A stretch of 64,000 nucleotides of DNA, taken from positions 124,001 to 188,000 of the forward strand of contig JAFCMP010000445.1 of the NCBI GenBank assembly GCA_017506865.1, written 5' to 3'. The notes under the pieces are model-generated. The model was not told the origin of the DNA and did not search any database. It saw only the letters and a list, made by a program, of their open reading frames with translations. The position numbers and the translations under genes were made by a program. Source of the stretch: Tribonema minus. Lineage: Eukaryota > Sar > Xanthophyceae > Tribonematales > Tribonemataceae. Below, piece after piece: positions 1 to 18,700 of this stretch (position 1 is the stretch's first letter; every line of letters begins with the position of its first letter).

Positions 1-21
1 GCGCCGTGCTGCCAGTCTCAG

Positions 22-4989
<4,968 letters not shown>

Positions 4990-5642
4990 AGCCGCCTGAT
5001 TGGCCGACAGTGCGGCGAGGGAGCGGTAGCTGTGCCTTATGCGCCGCTGACAGCGCGCAGACGGCTTGACATTTTCTGAAGTTTTTTTGAGTCAGCGGTA
5101 GTGGCACTTTGGATACACGGGCAGCACGCGCATCGGTAGGGGGCCCGGGAGCGGTGGCTGCGGGTGCGCAACGGCAGCGGCGCATGTGCAAGCCAGCGCT
5201 TGTGCGCGCCTGCCAGTGTCGCGCCCGCTGTTAGTGTGACTTAACGCCTCCGCATCACGGGGGGGCGACGGTGTCTGTAGGCGCGTACCTACAAGTTCGT
5301 CTCGGCTTGTGAAGCGGGTGGCCAGCTTCTCTTTGCAAATTGGCGTACCGAGCATGCTTTTTTTCCAGCACGTCGAGGTGAGGTGCACCTGTACCATGCT
5401 CCAACCCTGACGGAAGCTGTTCACGTTTCTTTGGCGCCGTTCGTGGCAGAAAGCTCGCTACGTCGAGTGCTCGGTTCGTGTACATGGCTGCAAAGCGCAG
5501 CTTACGGGTCTGCGCTCGAAGTGCGACGCCGTTTCTTTCCTTCTTCCCCCCCCCATATATGGCAGATCCCCCTTGTATTATGGACCTTCTGGTGCATGTG
5601 TCATTATGCTTTGCGTTGTGCGTCGCGTCATGCTTTGAACTG
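4990..5642. other. Intergenic, nothing recognised
   Basis: Follows the TGA stop of the ankyrin gene. No coding pattern, RNA gene or repeat is recognised apart from short homopolymer tracts. Confidence 0.5.
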
Positions 5643-7262
5643 CGCTTTTTACGAAGTCTCGCTCAGGGCGCGGAAAAGCCCAGATGAATGGTATCTAAGC
5701 TTGCTGTACGGAATCTACATATGTCATGTGTCGGTTTGGAAGTGTCTCAATGACAACCACTCAAACGTTGCCGCCAAATGGCATCTCTGTACATTTTATT
5801 AGGGTGCGAAAACGCCCAGAGAATTGGCAGCTAACTTGAAGCTTGCTATACGGAATCTACATGTTGACAGTCTGAAAGCGTCTCAACAACAACCTCTCAA
5901 ACGCCGCCGCCGCCAAATGGCATCTCGGGATCCTCCCCTACGTCCTCCTCCATGTGCCCCCCCCCCCCTGGGTCTGTACTTTTTATTAATTCTCGCTCAG
6001 GGCGCGAAAAAGCCCAGATGATTGGCATCTAGCTGTAAGGAATCTACATGTCGTATGACAGTCTGAAAGTGTCGCAACGACAACCACTCAAACGCCGCCG
6101 CCGCCAAATGGCATCTCGGGGTCCTCCCCTACGTCCTCCTCCATGTGCCCCCCCCCCCTGGATTCTGCCATGTGTGTCATGACACGGCCAGAGTACGCCA
6201 TGTGGAGCGCTGCCGACAGTGCCGAGCGTAAGCGCGCCAGGGCGATGCCCTTGAGAGCTTTAGGGCGCGCTCCTCCGGGCACTGACATCCTGCTGGCATA
6301 CTCCGTCGCCACAGCCTCCAGCAGCTTCCGCCCCTGCTCCCCGATGCTGCCAAATGACCCTATTGCCAATGTGGCAAGTTTGTAGCAATTCTGATCATAA
6401 TGACCAGAATAGTGGGTAGTCTTGGCGGCCTCTTGGTCGCGGCAGCATCGCTCGGGGTCTGCTGCAGTCTTCGCCGCCCGCGACGCCACCTGTGCCTCGA
6501 AGCAAGTAACGTCCACCATGAGCGGTAGGTGGCGTGTCGGGTCGTCGTAGCCGGTCACCGGGAAGGCGTCGGCAGGCAGCACGATGTCCATCCTGCGACT
6601 CCCCGGCGGCCCGGCGGACCCCAGAAACGGCGTGTAGTCCTCGTCCACCAGTCCCGTTTTGAGGTATTGCCGCAGGAGGCGCTGCGTGGCCCTCTTGACG
6701 CTATTGTGGACAATGGTGTCGTGCGCCTTGACGCGTGGCGCTTGACACAGCCGTGCATGCAGGGTGCCGCCCGGCGACTTCCCGCACAGCTTGCAGCCTG
6801 CCGTCTGCTCCTCTACTCCGATGGCGCGTTTGACGGCCAGCTGCCAGGATAGGCCATCGAACGAAGCCGTTGTGGAGTACATGGGCTCGTTGAGGAATGC
6901 CATGCCGATCGAGTGCATGTGGCGCTGCGACCGGAATCGAGCAAGTGCTTGCGTGCGTTGCGTGCCCTGCGGCAGCTGTTGCAGGTCCGCCTCCACCTTA
7001 TCTGCAAGCTCGGTAGCGACGGCATCTGCAAGCGCACTCTGATTGGGGCGCTTCAGGGTCTGTACTTTCTATCGATTCTCGCTCAGGGCGCGAAAAAGCC
7101 CAGATGATTGGCATCTAGCTGTACGGAATCTACATGTCGTATGACAGTCTGAAAGCGTCGTAACGACAACCACTTAAACGCCGCCGCCGCCAAATGGCAT
7201 CTCGGGATCCTCCCCTACGTCCTCCTCCATGTGCCCCCCCCCCCCCGGGTCTGTACTTTTGA
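5643..7262 (-). mobile_element. Tandem 3' ends of a non-LTR-like retroelement
   Basis: Four direct copies of a ~150-190 bp module begin near 5643, 5796, 5985 and 7066. On the minus strand each contains the last codons of an ORF, ending Gly-Gly-Gly-Gly-Val-stop in the best copy, then a 3' tail whose end folds as GGGC-TTTTTCGC-GCCC. Only the third copy carries longer coding sequence, up to about 7053, where it abuts the fourth. Tandem 5'-truncated copies are typical of target-primed reverse transcription into the same locus; an LTR-like reading of the two outer modules is an alternative. Solo tails occur near 765, 1005, 7800, 22215 and possibly 45965. Confidence 0.55.
6088..7053 (-). CDS. Retroelement C-terminal protein: zinc knuckle plus possible endonuclease-like region (5'-truncated)
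   Basis: A frame of about 320 codons is open from the junction at about 7053 to a TGA at 6088, with no convincing own start; the first in-frame candidate near 6996 is a GTG. A CxLCGK...HARLC zinc-binding motif lies near the middle, followed by R-M-D-I-V and L-M-V-D-V-T segments and a Lys-rich stretch. The order CCHC finger, xDxV, VDVT resembles the region after the reverse transcriptase in R2-like non-LTR elements that carry a restriction-like endonuclease. The reverse transcriptase itself is missing, so this is the 3' remnant of an element. A frameshifted relative lies at 22205-23280. The family assignment is inference from motif order. Confidence 0.5.
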   Translation of the reverse strand, partial: KRPNQSALADAVATELADKVEADLQQLPQGTQRTQALARFRSQRHMHSIGMAFLNEPMYSTTASFDGLSWQLAVKRAIGVEEQTAGCKLCGKSPGGTLHARLCQAPRVKAHDTIVHNSVKRATQRLLRQYLKTGLVDEDYTPFLGSAGPPGSRRMDIVLPADAFPVTGYDDPTRHLPLMVDVTCFEAQVASRAAKTAADPERCCRDQEAAKTTHYSGHYDQNCYKLATLAIGSFGSIGEQGRKLLEAVATEYASRMSVPGGARPKALKGIALARLRSALSAALHMAYSGRVMTHMAESRGGGHMEEDVGEDPEMPFGGGGV

Positions 7263-8690
7263 TTTATTCTCTCTCACCTGGGCGCGAAGCCAAAAGAGTT
7301 GATGTCAGAAATTTGCATGTAGCTTACGACAACTAGCAAGTGTCTCAGTGCGCACTAACAACTACTCTGTAATCGATGTCACAGAGTTTCTTGTGTGTCT
7401 CCAAGATTAGCATATGCTCTGTGGGAGTTTGCATTTTCTCATTGGTGTGCATCATGCCACTCTTATGTGACATGTGCATCCCAACTCAGTAGGGTTAGCC
7501 CTAATCCTCACCATAGGTTGCGTTCGTGTACGCCAGTGCTACATTTGTAACACTGCACCCAAACACCGGCACAGGTTGCGAGCAGGGCACACAGCCACTG
7601 GCGTGCAGCCCTACTGATGGGGTATCACAGAGTGATCATCAATGGGCATTGAGACGTTTGGCTGCAAGGTATACGTTGTAGACGTAGACTCTAGCAAGCA
7701 TGACATATATTGAGGCTTGTTGCGCAGAGTCATGCGAGTTTTTATGATTATTACGAAAATAGAATAACAGGATAGAGAGGGCTTTTTGTTGATTCTCGCT
7801 TCAGGATGCGAAAAGCCCAGATGGTGGATGTCCTTGCAAACCATTGCTGAGGTAGCGAAATTGGTCGGACTTCTGCAAATGCTACACAGCGTTGTACCAG
7901 GAATCCCAAACACATCCTGACTGGAGACCTCTAGCGCACACCACATTACATGCATTTGCCACGTGCTGAACGAAATTATGCACAACTTCAACGTAATGAG
8001 CTCATGCAGACAGACGCCCGGGGGCAACAGTGGTCACCACATGCATGCAGCATGGCACCTCAAGCATTGCGTAGAAATCAGCGGCAGCGGCGGCGACACA
8101 CACACGACGCACGAGCGGCTGGGCTGCCATAGATAGCCATTTGTGTGCGAGCAGAACAGGTGACAGGAATGGTATGTGAGTACTGAAGGAGACTCTCGAA
8201 CGGGCGCAAGAGGGGTGTCAGAATGGGGAACGAGCGCACGTGCAGATCGTTCTGCGCGCGGCGCCTGATACCATTGTGGTACCAAATTTGGGGTACCGGT
8301 GCTACCGCCCGCATGAGCCGCTTGTTCACGGCCGGACACGCTGCTACTGCTACTTCAAATCTCGCTGAAAATGAAAGTTCGTTTCGTTGTTCCCCCCCCC
8401 TTCCCCCATATTTTCCCACGTTGCCCTCCCCGAAACCGATCACACGGTCTTCCACGCACGCGCGCGCAGATACAGCGCCCACCCCATCCCCACCCAAGTC
8501 CCATCGCTGTGCGATGAGTATATGCCTTGCCCCCCCCCCCCTCCCCCCCACTCCCCAAAGACCCCAACGCGCGCCTCCGCGCAGCATCGCGCACGCCTCT
8601 CCCTCCACCCTTGCTGGCCCGCTGCGCCCCGCCGCCGCGGTGGCGGTTAACGGTCTTCTACACCGGCAGCGCTCTCCGCGCCGCCAGACG
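7263..8690. other. Intergenic, one solo retroelement tail
   Basis: A tail module (TCGCTTCAGGATGCGAAAAGCCC) is present near 7795-7825. The rest, including the C-rich tracts at 8392-8410 and 8529-8555, shows no recognisable gene. Confidence 0.4.
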
Positions 8691-8912
8691 CTGCTGCTGC
8701 CACAGCGCTCAGCAGCTGCTGCCAAGACAGCAGCGCTCAGACGCCTGCTGCTGCCACAGTGCTCAGCAGCTGCTGTGACAGCAGCGCTCAGACGCCTGCC
8801 GCCGCTGCTGCTGCTGCCACAGCGCTCAGCACCTGCTGCCGTGACAGCAGCGCTCAGACACCTGCTGCTGCCACAACGCTCAGCAGCTGACCACACCGCT
8901 CAGACGCCTGCC
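8691..8912. repeat. CTG/CAGCGCTCAG minisatellite
   Basis: Six to seven imperfect units of roughly 35-50 bp made of CTGCTGCCACAGCGCTCAG and GCAGCTGCTG blocks with ACGCCTG or GACAG connectors. The core CAGCGCTCAG recurs singly near many splice sites elsewhere in the window. Confidence 0.7.
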
Positions 8913-9224
8913 GCCGCCGTCTCCACCTCCTTCTGCTCCTCGCCACCCATGTGCTTACTGGAGTTGCGGTGCCTGGGGTGAAGGGGGGCGGGGGGGGGGG
9001 GGGGGGGTTTGACATTGCGACGAGCGTGAGGTGGTGCATAGTGTGCTGGTATGTATGCGCTGCGACGTGCAGCAAATGTCGCTGGCATGTATGTATAAAC
9101 GACCCTCGAAGTTGAGCGATGCGCTGCTTGTGAGGACGAGACGCGAGGCGCAGTCAGAAGCTGACGCGCCTGGATGAAGTCCCCCTCGCCTGCGTTCCCC
9201 TCGACGTTCTGTGTGGCTCACTGA

Positions 9225-9400
9225 GTGCCACTTGGAGAACCCCCGGAGCCTGGTCCGCTGTGCTTATTCTTTATCCCCCCCCCTTGTGGCGACACTCTCA
9301 GGACGAGAACCACACTTCGAAGGCATCTTTTTGCGTGACTCACTTGGAGAGCCCCCCGAGGCCGTGGTGCTTCTTCTTGGGGTGCTGTGAATCCATAAAG
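9225..9400 (-). repeat. Ghost copies of the ATPase C-terminal coding end
   Basis: Two diverged copies of the last ATPase codons and stop region (ACTCACTTGGAGAGCC... on the plus strand) at about 9345-9400 and 9225-9250, downstream of the true stop at 9477. The longer one repeats about 55 coding bases including the Lys-Lys-Lys-His-His stretch. Confidence 0.75.
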
Positions 9401-9476
9401 TGGGCTTCGTAACTCAGAGGCACGCGAAAACCAGGGGCACACACAAACCGTACTTCGAAGAAGCGTTATGCGCGAC

Positions 9477-9682
9477 TCACTTGGAGAGCCCCCCGATGCC
9501 GTGGTGCTTCTTCTTGGGGTGCTGCGAGTCCATGAAGTGGGACTCGTCGTAGTTCTGCACGTGGCTCGTCTGCCTGTTGATGTTGAGGATGTTGTACTTG
9601 AACATCAGCTTGTACAGCAGCACCTTGCCCAGGTCCTGGATCAGGAACCAGATGAGGCAGTAGATCCAGACCAGGCCTGCGC

Positions 9683-9716
<34 letters not shown>

Positions 9717-12700
9717 CAGCAGCGCTCAGGTAAGGTGACGGTCCGTTGTCGCTTGGTCGCGAGGCGATTCAGATGGCGGCGGGAGGGAGTCCCCTGTTAA
9801 GGAACCTCGGCGCATGCGCCGCAATGGTGGTGACAGGCCGCCCAATACAATACTTCAAACATGAAGTTCTCATCGCACATCTGCGGGCTCATGACTTGAA
9901 ATTCTCACTCACCGCAGATCTGAGAGTTGACCTTCTCAGCGCCCTCGCCGATGGGCCGCGTACATCAGATGGTGCGGACACTGATGGCAGTACAATACTT
10001 CAAAGTTGAAGTTCTCACCGCAGATCTGCGAGTTGATCTTCTGAGCGCCCTCGCGGAAGGCCCGCGTGCACGCGATGGTAGTAGACAGGCCGACGGCAGT
10101 ACAGTACTTCAAAGTTGAAGTTCTGCAATACACTACTTCAGAGTCAAAGTTCTCACTCACCGCAGATCTGCGAGTTGATCTTCTCGGCGCCCTCGCCGAA
10201 GGGCCACGTGCACGCGATGGTGGTAGACAGGCCGACGGCCACCAGGAAGGCGCACATGAGCAGCTTGCCGGGCTTCACCTCCCAGAACGGGCCGCGGTTA
10301 CGCGACGCGAACAGCGTCAGGAAATCGCTGAGGGAGACCTGCGGATGGGGAGAGGGGGGGTGGGGGGTGTGGGGGGGGTCAAGTCACCTGTTGCATCAGC
10401 AGCCTGTTGGGGTTAATGGGCACTGTGGGATAATCCTTGTGTGTGTTGAACGTCGTGCAGGGAATTGGTATGCATCGAGCTGAGTCGATGCCCCAACCCT
10501 TTTTTTTGTGTCGTATCATGACGTCACCATTCACCAGCAACAAACCTCAACATTGCGCGTGCAGCAACGCACCTTGAGGTACATCATGGCCACACTTCGA
10601 CGCTTTCAATACCACGACAGTTCATGGTCACACTTCGACGCTTTCGATACCGCAACAGTCATCAACAAACTTCAACACTGCACTTGAAGACACGCGCACC
10701 TTGAGGTACATCATGGTGACAATCTGCTCGTACTCCACGTTCTCGATGCCCCACTTGGCCATCTATTTCAACACTGCACTTCAATATTGCACTTGAAGAA
10801 ACGCACCTTGAGGTACATCATGGTGACAATCTGCTCGTACTCCACGTTCTCGATGCCCCACTTGGCAAACACAGAGTTGGGGTTGTGCGAGTCGAGGCCC
10901 ATGTAGAGCAGCGCCAGGGAGGACACGCACGCAATGCCGCCGAGCACGCTCGAGATGAGGTAGATGGAGGGCAGGTTCCAGTCGTCGGGCCGGTGGTTGG
11001 GGATAACCTGGGGGGGGGGGGGAGTGGGGGGGTAAGGTATGTAGGGGTTAGCACGCGAAGTGGGGGGCAAATGAGGGAGGTGGAGGGTTCCAGTCATTGT
11101 CATTGGGCCTCGTGGTTGGGGATGACCTGGGGGGGGAGTAGGTACGTATGATTGAGCATGCCCAAATGAGGGAGATGGTGCCAGTCGTCGGGCATGTTGT
11201 GGGGGTTGACCATGGGGGGGTGAAGGGGGTAGGCAGGCATATATAGGTGTGCGCATGCCAAGAAGCAGAGCGGCGGAGGTGTATTTATTGCGACTGTGAT
11301 GAGCATGAGGGCGAGGACAGGTTAGGGTTAACCTCAAACCCTACCTAACCCTGATCCTCATCCCACCCGACCGTGACACCGCCACATCCAACCGTTACCC
11401 TGGCACTCGCGTGGTCGTACGCAATGGAGATGATGGTGCCGTCGTTGAGCACTGTGATGAGGATGAACCCTGCCCAACCCTATGTAACTAACTGCTGGCC
11501 CTGTGACAACTTCAACCTCCAACTTCAACCACACATCCGCAGCACTCACGTGGTCGTAAGCGATGGAGATGATGGTGCCGTCGTTGAGCACGGTGATGAG
11601 GATGAGCGCAATGACGGGCATGCTCCAGAAAGGTGGCCACGCCTTGCCGTCCTCCTTCACCGTCTGGGTGGACGAGGTGGGCGCGTCAGCGGGGAGGTCG
11701 CTGGGGACGTCGTCGTAGTCCGCGGGGTGCATGGCCAGGACCTGCGGCAGTTACACCACAGCAGTTACATGGGTGAGCCCTTCAACATGAATGAATCACT
11801 GACAGTCGCCATGCGCGAGCTAAGGTTCGGGTCGCTGGCAATGGGGCTGTAGTCCGCGGGGTGCATGGACAGGACCTGCAGCAGTTACACCACGGCAGTG
11901 AGCCCTTTGACATGAATGAACCTCTGACAGTTGTCATGCGCGAGCGAAGGTTCGGGTCGCTGGGGATGTCGCCGTAGTCCGCGGGGTGCATGGGACTTGC
12001 GGCAGTTACATGAGGTAGGTAAGTACGGCAGCGGAGTGAGCTTCACGCCAGAGCTAGTGAGGGCGATGGGGTGCGATGGAGTCCTTGCGGGTGCATGCAC
12101 GGGTGCGCGCCAGTGCTCACTAGGGCGATGGCCTTTTAAGTGCATACACGGGGGTGTATACACTGCTACTACACGTTGAGTACTACACATGAACTGTGGT
12201 CAAATCAGCAACAGACGCATGCATTCCACATCCGCAAGGCTTTCAGCTCATGCAGTTTGAGAGGTGGAAGGCAGCTATCATTGGCTCCTGGCGCACTCAA
12301 AACAATCGAGCGAGAGTTGTTGAAACTTCAAGTGCGAGGGGGGACGCACCGCGATGAAGAAGAAGAGGAGCAGCTGGAATGTGCACGCGACACGGTAGAT
12401 GATGAAGTTCTTCATGCGCGCGAAGATGCAGCGCGAGATGATGATGGCTTCGATGACAACGCTCAGTCCGGGGGAGGTCAGGATGATGTCCGCGGAGGCG
12501 CGCGCGGCGTCGGTGGCGCCCTGCACGGCGATGCCCACGTCGGCCTTCTTGAGCGCTGTCACGGGGGGAGAGGGGGGAGAGGGGGGCAGGGTATGCATAT
12601 GTGATTTCATGATCAACACAGCAGGAGAAGATGTGGCATGTACGCGTGCTGACAGGAGTGTGTGACGTCGGCCTTCTTGAGCGCTGTCATGGGGGAGAGA

Positions 12701-15700
12701 GGTAGGTATGTATGTGTGAGATGGTGATCAATGAGGACTTCTTGGGCGCTGATGAGGGCAGGGAGGACGGAGGGGGGGCGGGGGGCTTGTATGTATACAT
12801 ATGTACAAGCATCATGATCGGGAGAGTGCAGACATTAGCTTGTGTATAAGCGGGCGTAGGCATTTTTTAGCACACCGAAACGCAGATGCAAAGGTGATTG
12901 CTTTGAGCATCAAGAAATGCTACTGCTACTCCAAGGCCCCCCTGAACAACACGTGTACTGTTCTTGGCCGTGTGTTGGTTATTGGAGGTGGAGGCGGCGG
13001 CGGCGCCGTGCAAGGCAATTGAGTTCGTGAAGTTGGCCAATCAAGTACTTGAACTTGGTCATCGCCGCGCCGTCACATGTGCCAAGGGGCGCAGTTTTTT
13101 AGCAACTTCAACACTGGCGCCACCGGTTCCAAAACAGGCGCGTGCACGTGTGCCAAACTCGTTACCACAATACTCAGGCCTTGCCAATGCAACCGTTTGC
13201 AGCGCTGTGCGCCACCGCGTTCAGAGCAGATGCAAAGCAGAGGGCGTGCGTTCATATCCGAGTCAACGCCCAAGATGCATCCTGCAGCGTCCACACAAGC
13301 ACATGCCAGAGTATATTCGGTGCGCACATCATGATCAAACTTCAAGTTGAAGACTCACCGGGAGCGTCGTTGACGCCGTCGCCAGTCATGCCGACCTTGA
13401 AGCCCTTCTGGCGCAGGGCCTCGACGATGAGGAACTTGTGCTCAGGGAACACCTGCGCACGGCGAACAGGAAAGGCGCGAAACGGGTTAAAGTTACAGTT
13501 TGCATAGGTGACGAGGACCAGGCTGCATCTTCAACATGTTTGACAACATAGACTATACTGTAGCAGTGAAAGATGCTGGTGCCGGGGCCGGCACCGAGTG
13601 CATCTTCGACACCATTTTCGGAGACGCAATACTGCTGCAGCAGTAGACATCGACAAAGCCAGAACGCCAATGCACCTAGGCGCGAAGCCGTTGCAGCCCA
13701 TGGCGGTGGGCCCCGGGGCCCCGCGCATTCACCAGCCAACCTGCGGAAAGCATGCTTCATACATACCTACAAGGTCCATTGCGTACATACCCTCCGTATA
13801 CGTCCAGTGTATACTCGAGAACGACTCAGCAACGCACCTGTGCGAAGCCATTGCAGCCCATGGCGGTGGGGCCGAGCGTCTCCCCCAGGTTGGCGGGGAT
13901 CTCGCCGTTGGGACCCAGCGTCGGCAGGCCTTCGCAGCCAAGAATGTTAGTGCCCATGCCCAGCTGGCGCGCCGTCTCACGCGCAATGACGGCGTGGTCG
14001 CCGGTGATCATCTTGACGTCCACGCCGTGCTCCATGGCGCGCTCGATGGTGCGCTTGGTGTCGGGGCGCGGGGGGTCGAGGAAGGTCATGATGCCCATCA
14101 TGTACCACTGGCCCTGTTGTTTTGTTGTTTGGAAGGGGGGGCAGAGGGGGGGGGGGGGCGGGGGGGGGTGATCAGAGATCAAGGCGTAGGTGAGCCTTCT
14201 CAGTGCTCCATGGCTTTCATGGCTTTGGGTACAAGTACATGCACTTGCCTTGAACATACACACTTGAGGTCTACGTTTTGTCGCCGTACGCATGCACTGA
14301 ATACAACATACATGCATACCTGGGCCGGCCGTAGGCGCCATTACCCTTCAATACTACGGATGGGTATCAGTACAAACACATGCGTACAGCAATACATACA
14401 TACCTGGTCGTTGGTGCGCGCGACGGCGATCGAGTGGATGCCGCGCTCTGCGAGCTCCATGACTGCAAAGTCTAGACCTATTCCATCATGTTTCAATGCG
14501 TAAACTTGCATCAAAGTGCACACGTGAGATCTATGTTGTGTCACCGTATGCCTCATGCCACCACACCTGCATGGTCGTTGGTGCGCGCGACGGCGAGCGA
14601 GCGGATGCCGCGCTCCGCCAGCTCCATGCCCTCAAGTCTATATCAGGCATGTATGTATACATGCGCACAATATACATACATACCTGGTCGTTGGTGCGCG
14701 CGACGGCGAGCGAGCGGATGCCGCGCTCGGCGAGCTCCATGACCTTGAAGTCGACGGCCTGGTGGATGCGGTCCCTGTCGTGGCACAGGTCCAGGACAAT
14801 GTGGGGGGCGCCCTTGGTCACCTCAAACTCCTGTCGCGAGACAGAAGGCGCAGCACAGGGGGGGGTGAGGGGGGGTGCAGAGGGGCACAAGGGGGGGTGA
14901 GGGGGGGTGCAGAGGGGTGGAACGCAGGGGGGGATGAGCGTCATGATTTGAGGGGGGCAAGGGGGGTAAGGGGCAGCACAAGGGGGTGCGCGAGGGGGGG
15001 GGGGGGGGGGGGGGGTAAGGCTGCCGCAGTGCTGAGCCCACAGGCGTGCAAAGAGGGGCGGGGTGTAAGGCAGCGCCACTATGAGCGTTTCTGCCTGCAA
15101 TGCAGACGCCACCAGCCCGCCTCCTGTTCCCACAACAAGGCGCCTCCTATTTCCACAACAAGGGGGCGGAGCTGCCCGGCGTTCCAGATTCAACTTGGGC
15201 AGCGCACACGCGCAATGCGAGCTGGCTAGCAGCGCATTTCGCCGATCTCCATAAGCACGGCGATGGGCGTGCTCAAGCGTGGGGGGGTCGAACAGGGCAA
15301 GCGTGGAGCGTCACAGGCAAAGATCAGTTGCAGCTGAGCACTGTCACACGCACGCTACGCACCTTGCCCGTGGCGATCTCCATGCGCACGGCGCCGGTGC
15401 GCTCAAGGGCCATCACAGGGGGGGGGGGGGGGAGCGTGGAGCGTCACACGTGAAGCACAGTTGCAGTTGAGCGCTGACACGCACGCGCAACACGCACCTT
15501 GCCCGTGGCGATCTCCGTGAGCACGGCGCCGGTGCGCTTGAGGGTGGGGTCGAAAGGGGTGTAGGAGGTCTGGTTGTACGCGTCGCACTTCTCCAGGTCC
15601 GCCACGCCGAGCACCATGGTGTCGAGGGCGTCCTTGGGGGGCTCCTTCCACTTGGCGGCAAGCGCGGCGTGGAGGATGACGTTGTCGCGCGTGATGCCCT

Positions 15701-18700
15701 CCGCGAACAGGGGGCAGTCTGGGGGGGGGGGGGGTTGGGGGAGGGTGAGACTGACAATTGCTTTGAAGTTTGGGGGGGGGGGGGGGGGGGGGGAATGGGG
15801 AGGATGACGCCGTCGCGCATGATGCCCTCGGCAAAGCAGGGGCAGTCTGGGGGGGGCAAATGACGATTGGTCGGCAGTGGGGGGGGGGGGGAAGGGTGAG
15901 ACAGACATTGCTGTCGGAAGGTTTTGAGGGTGGGGGGGGGGGGGGGGGGAGTGAGACTGAAACTGCGCCAAGTTCCAGCGGCCCATCACAAGCGCGCACT
16001 GCGCATGCGCCAGCATGAACATGCTCTGCTCCGACAAGACGGAAACATACATACATCACACATGCTATGGGGATGCATCTGTATGTACCTTAAACTACAC
16101 AACAATGTATGCGCATGCGATACACCCTCCTGGATGACCATCTTGTTGAGCGTCAGCAATCCCGTCTTGTCAGAGCAGAGCATGTTCATGCCAGCAAGCT
16201 CCTCAATGGCGGCGAGGCGTGCGACGATGGCGTGTATATATATATATGTGTACTTTAATGTACACAAAATGTATGCGCATGCAAACTCACCCTCCTGGAT
16301 GACCATCTTGTTGAGCGTGAGCGTTCCCGTCTTGTCAGAGCAGAGCATGTTCATGCCGGCAAGCTCCTCAATGGCGGCGAGGCGTGCGACGATGGCGTTC
16401 ATCTCCGACAGGCGGCGCGAGCCGAGGGCCATGGTCGTGGTCACAACGACCTCCATCGCGATGGGGATTGAGGCCACGAGCAGCACCACCACGAACTGTT
16501 TGGAGCGGGGCGGCACAGAATAGAGTTAAAGTTGGTGTCAGAAACTTCAAGTTAGTGAATAAATGACAGGCGGCGCGAGCCGAGGGCCATAGTCGTGGTC
16601 ACCACGACCTCCATTGCGATGGGGATCGAGGCCACCAGCAGCACCACCACGAACTGTTGAAGCGGGGGCATGCGGGAGAGCGTTCAAGATTTCAAAAACT
16701 TCGAGTTTTTGAATCAATGACCACCATTGCGATGGGAGTCGAGGCCACCAGCAGCACCACCACAAACTGTTGATGCGAGAGGCCCACAGAGAGACTTGAA
16801 GTTGTAAGAAACTTCAAGTTTTTGAATAAATGCCATTATTAAATGGCCTCGAGCGATGGAGAGGGTAGCAGCAGCACCACCGCAAACTTTTGATGCGGGG
16901 CCAACAAGAGTTGAACTTGATTCAAGTGAGTCGAGTACTGCAAGACGCGGCACGGTGACGGCGTACTTCAAAGTTCAACTAGCACTGCTACCATGCGCAA
17001 GGCGGCGGCGGCGTACTTCAAAGTTGAACATGTACTGCCAGACGCGCGACGGCGGCGTCATACTTCAATTGTGCACTAGTACTTCAAGTTGAACTATTCC
17101 GCAGCGCTCACCGAGATGGCCTCCTTGAAGTCCTCGCCGTTGACGAGCAGGTAGATGAGGCAGATGCCGCACAGCACAAACGACAGGCCGAGCAGCACGA
17201 GCATGATGTTGAGCAGGACGCGCGCCAGGTGGCCCATGCCCTCCACGCTCTGGATCAGGCTCGCCGTCTTGCCGAAGAACGTGTTCATGCCCGTGGCGTC
17301 CACGGTCGCTTCCACCTCGCCGCGCGTGACGGTGGAGCCCATCTGCGCGCGTCGGCGAATGGGTACGTGAAGCATTAGGTATGGGCACTGAACGCAGGGT
17401 ATCACAAGCACATGCGCGCGTCGGCGAATGGGTACAGTAGGTATGGGTACTGTATGCAGGGTATTCACAAGCAAATACTATGTGCACGCCCGTGGCGTCC
17501 ACAATCGCCTCCGCCTCGCCGCGCGTGACCGTGGAGCCCGATTGCATGTGCCGATAAACGGGGTAGGTAGGTAGCACATGAGGTATGGGTATGCTGGGTA
17601 TAGCATGGGCATGAGTATGTAGGGGTATGATGTGCAATGAATGTGTTTGTGCGCGTTGCGTCCACGGTCGCCTCCACCTCGCCACGCATCACGGTGGACC
17701 CCATCTGAACACGCCAATTGATCAGCGGGAAGGCTGCGTATGCAGGGTGTCACATGCAAAAACCAGTTCGTAGACTGCATTCATGCCCCGTCGCATTGGC
17801 AGCCGCACCCGCCTCGCCGCGTGTGACAGTGGAGCGTGTCTGCGCCGCAGCGTGGGATGCTTGCGCAAAGATACTGGACCGCTTCTGCAAGTGACAGCAT
17901 GCCCCCTTTGCAAAGCGACGACTGCGCAACGGCACTCACCTTGGGGTTGTCATATTTGCCCATGGTGACAGGGAGCGACTCTCCGGTGAGGGCGGCCTGG
18001 TCCACGTCAATCTGGCCATCGTTGATCTGCGCCGCGCAAGAGAATCGAAACCGCAGTGGAAGGGGGGCAAAGTTGTCAGGAGTTGAAAGGGGGGCAACAT
18101 TGTCAGGTGGTGACGGCGACGCCGTGACAGGCTGCTTGCGCCCACCGCGCCTCGTGCGAAGACGTGACGCGCGTAGCGCGAGCTTTGGACTCCAGCACTT
18201 GGGCACGGCGCCGCTGACATGCAGTTGAAGGTGGGCTTGAAGTTGGCCCTTCATGTCCGTGGCACCACCGGGAATGAGAACTCCACTGGCAGTTTTCTTG
18301 CACTTGCATGCTGAGCTTCATGTTATACACAGGTTGTTGTCCTCACCAATCGTGACATGGCGCCACCCCGTTGCAAGCGCAAGTACTTGAAGTTCAGTGC
18401 TGCCACTTGAAGTTGAGTGGTAAGCCTCGCGTCTTACACACGCAACATCCTCAGGAGCCCGCGCGGTACACGGTACTGTTCGATTGGGCGCAGCATGCAA
18501 GCTGTAAGCACTTGAAGTTGACAACTCTTGGAACGACGCTCCACTGCGCGCTCCGCTGACTCGCTTCGCATTTGGCCAAGAGAATGGCGGGACCATCACT
18601 TGGGGGCCAGCAGCACATCAACATGCATTTCATCACGCCCACTGAACCACGAATTCATGGTGGCTCTTACGATGCAGTCAGCGGGGACGGCGGCGCCTGA

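Noticed and set aside
8223-8981. 252-codon plus-strand frame
   Set aside because: It runs through C-tracts and the CTG minisatellite and shows no protein-like pattern.
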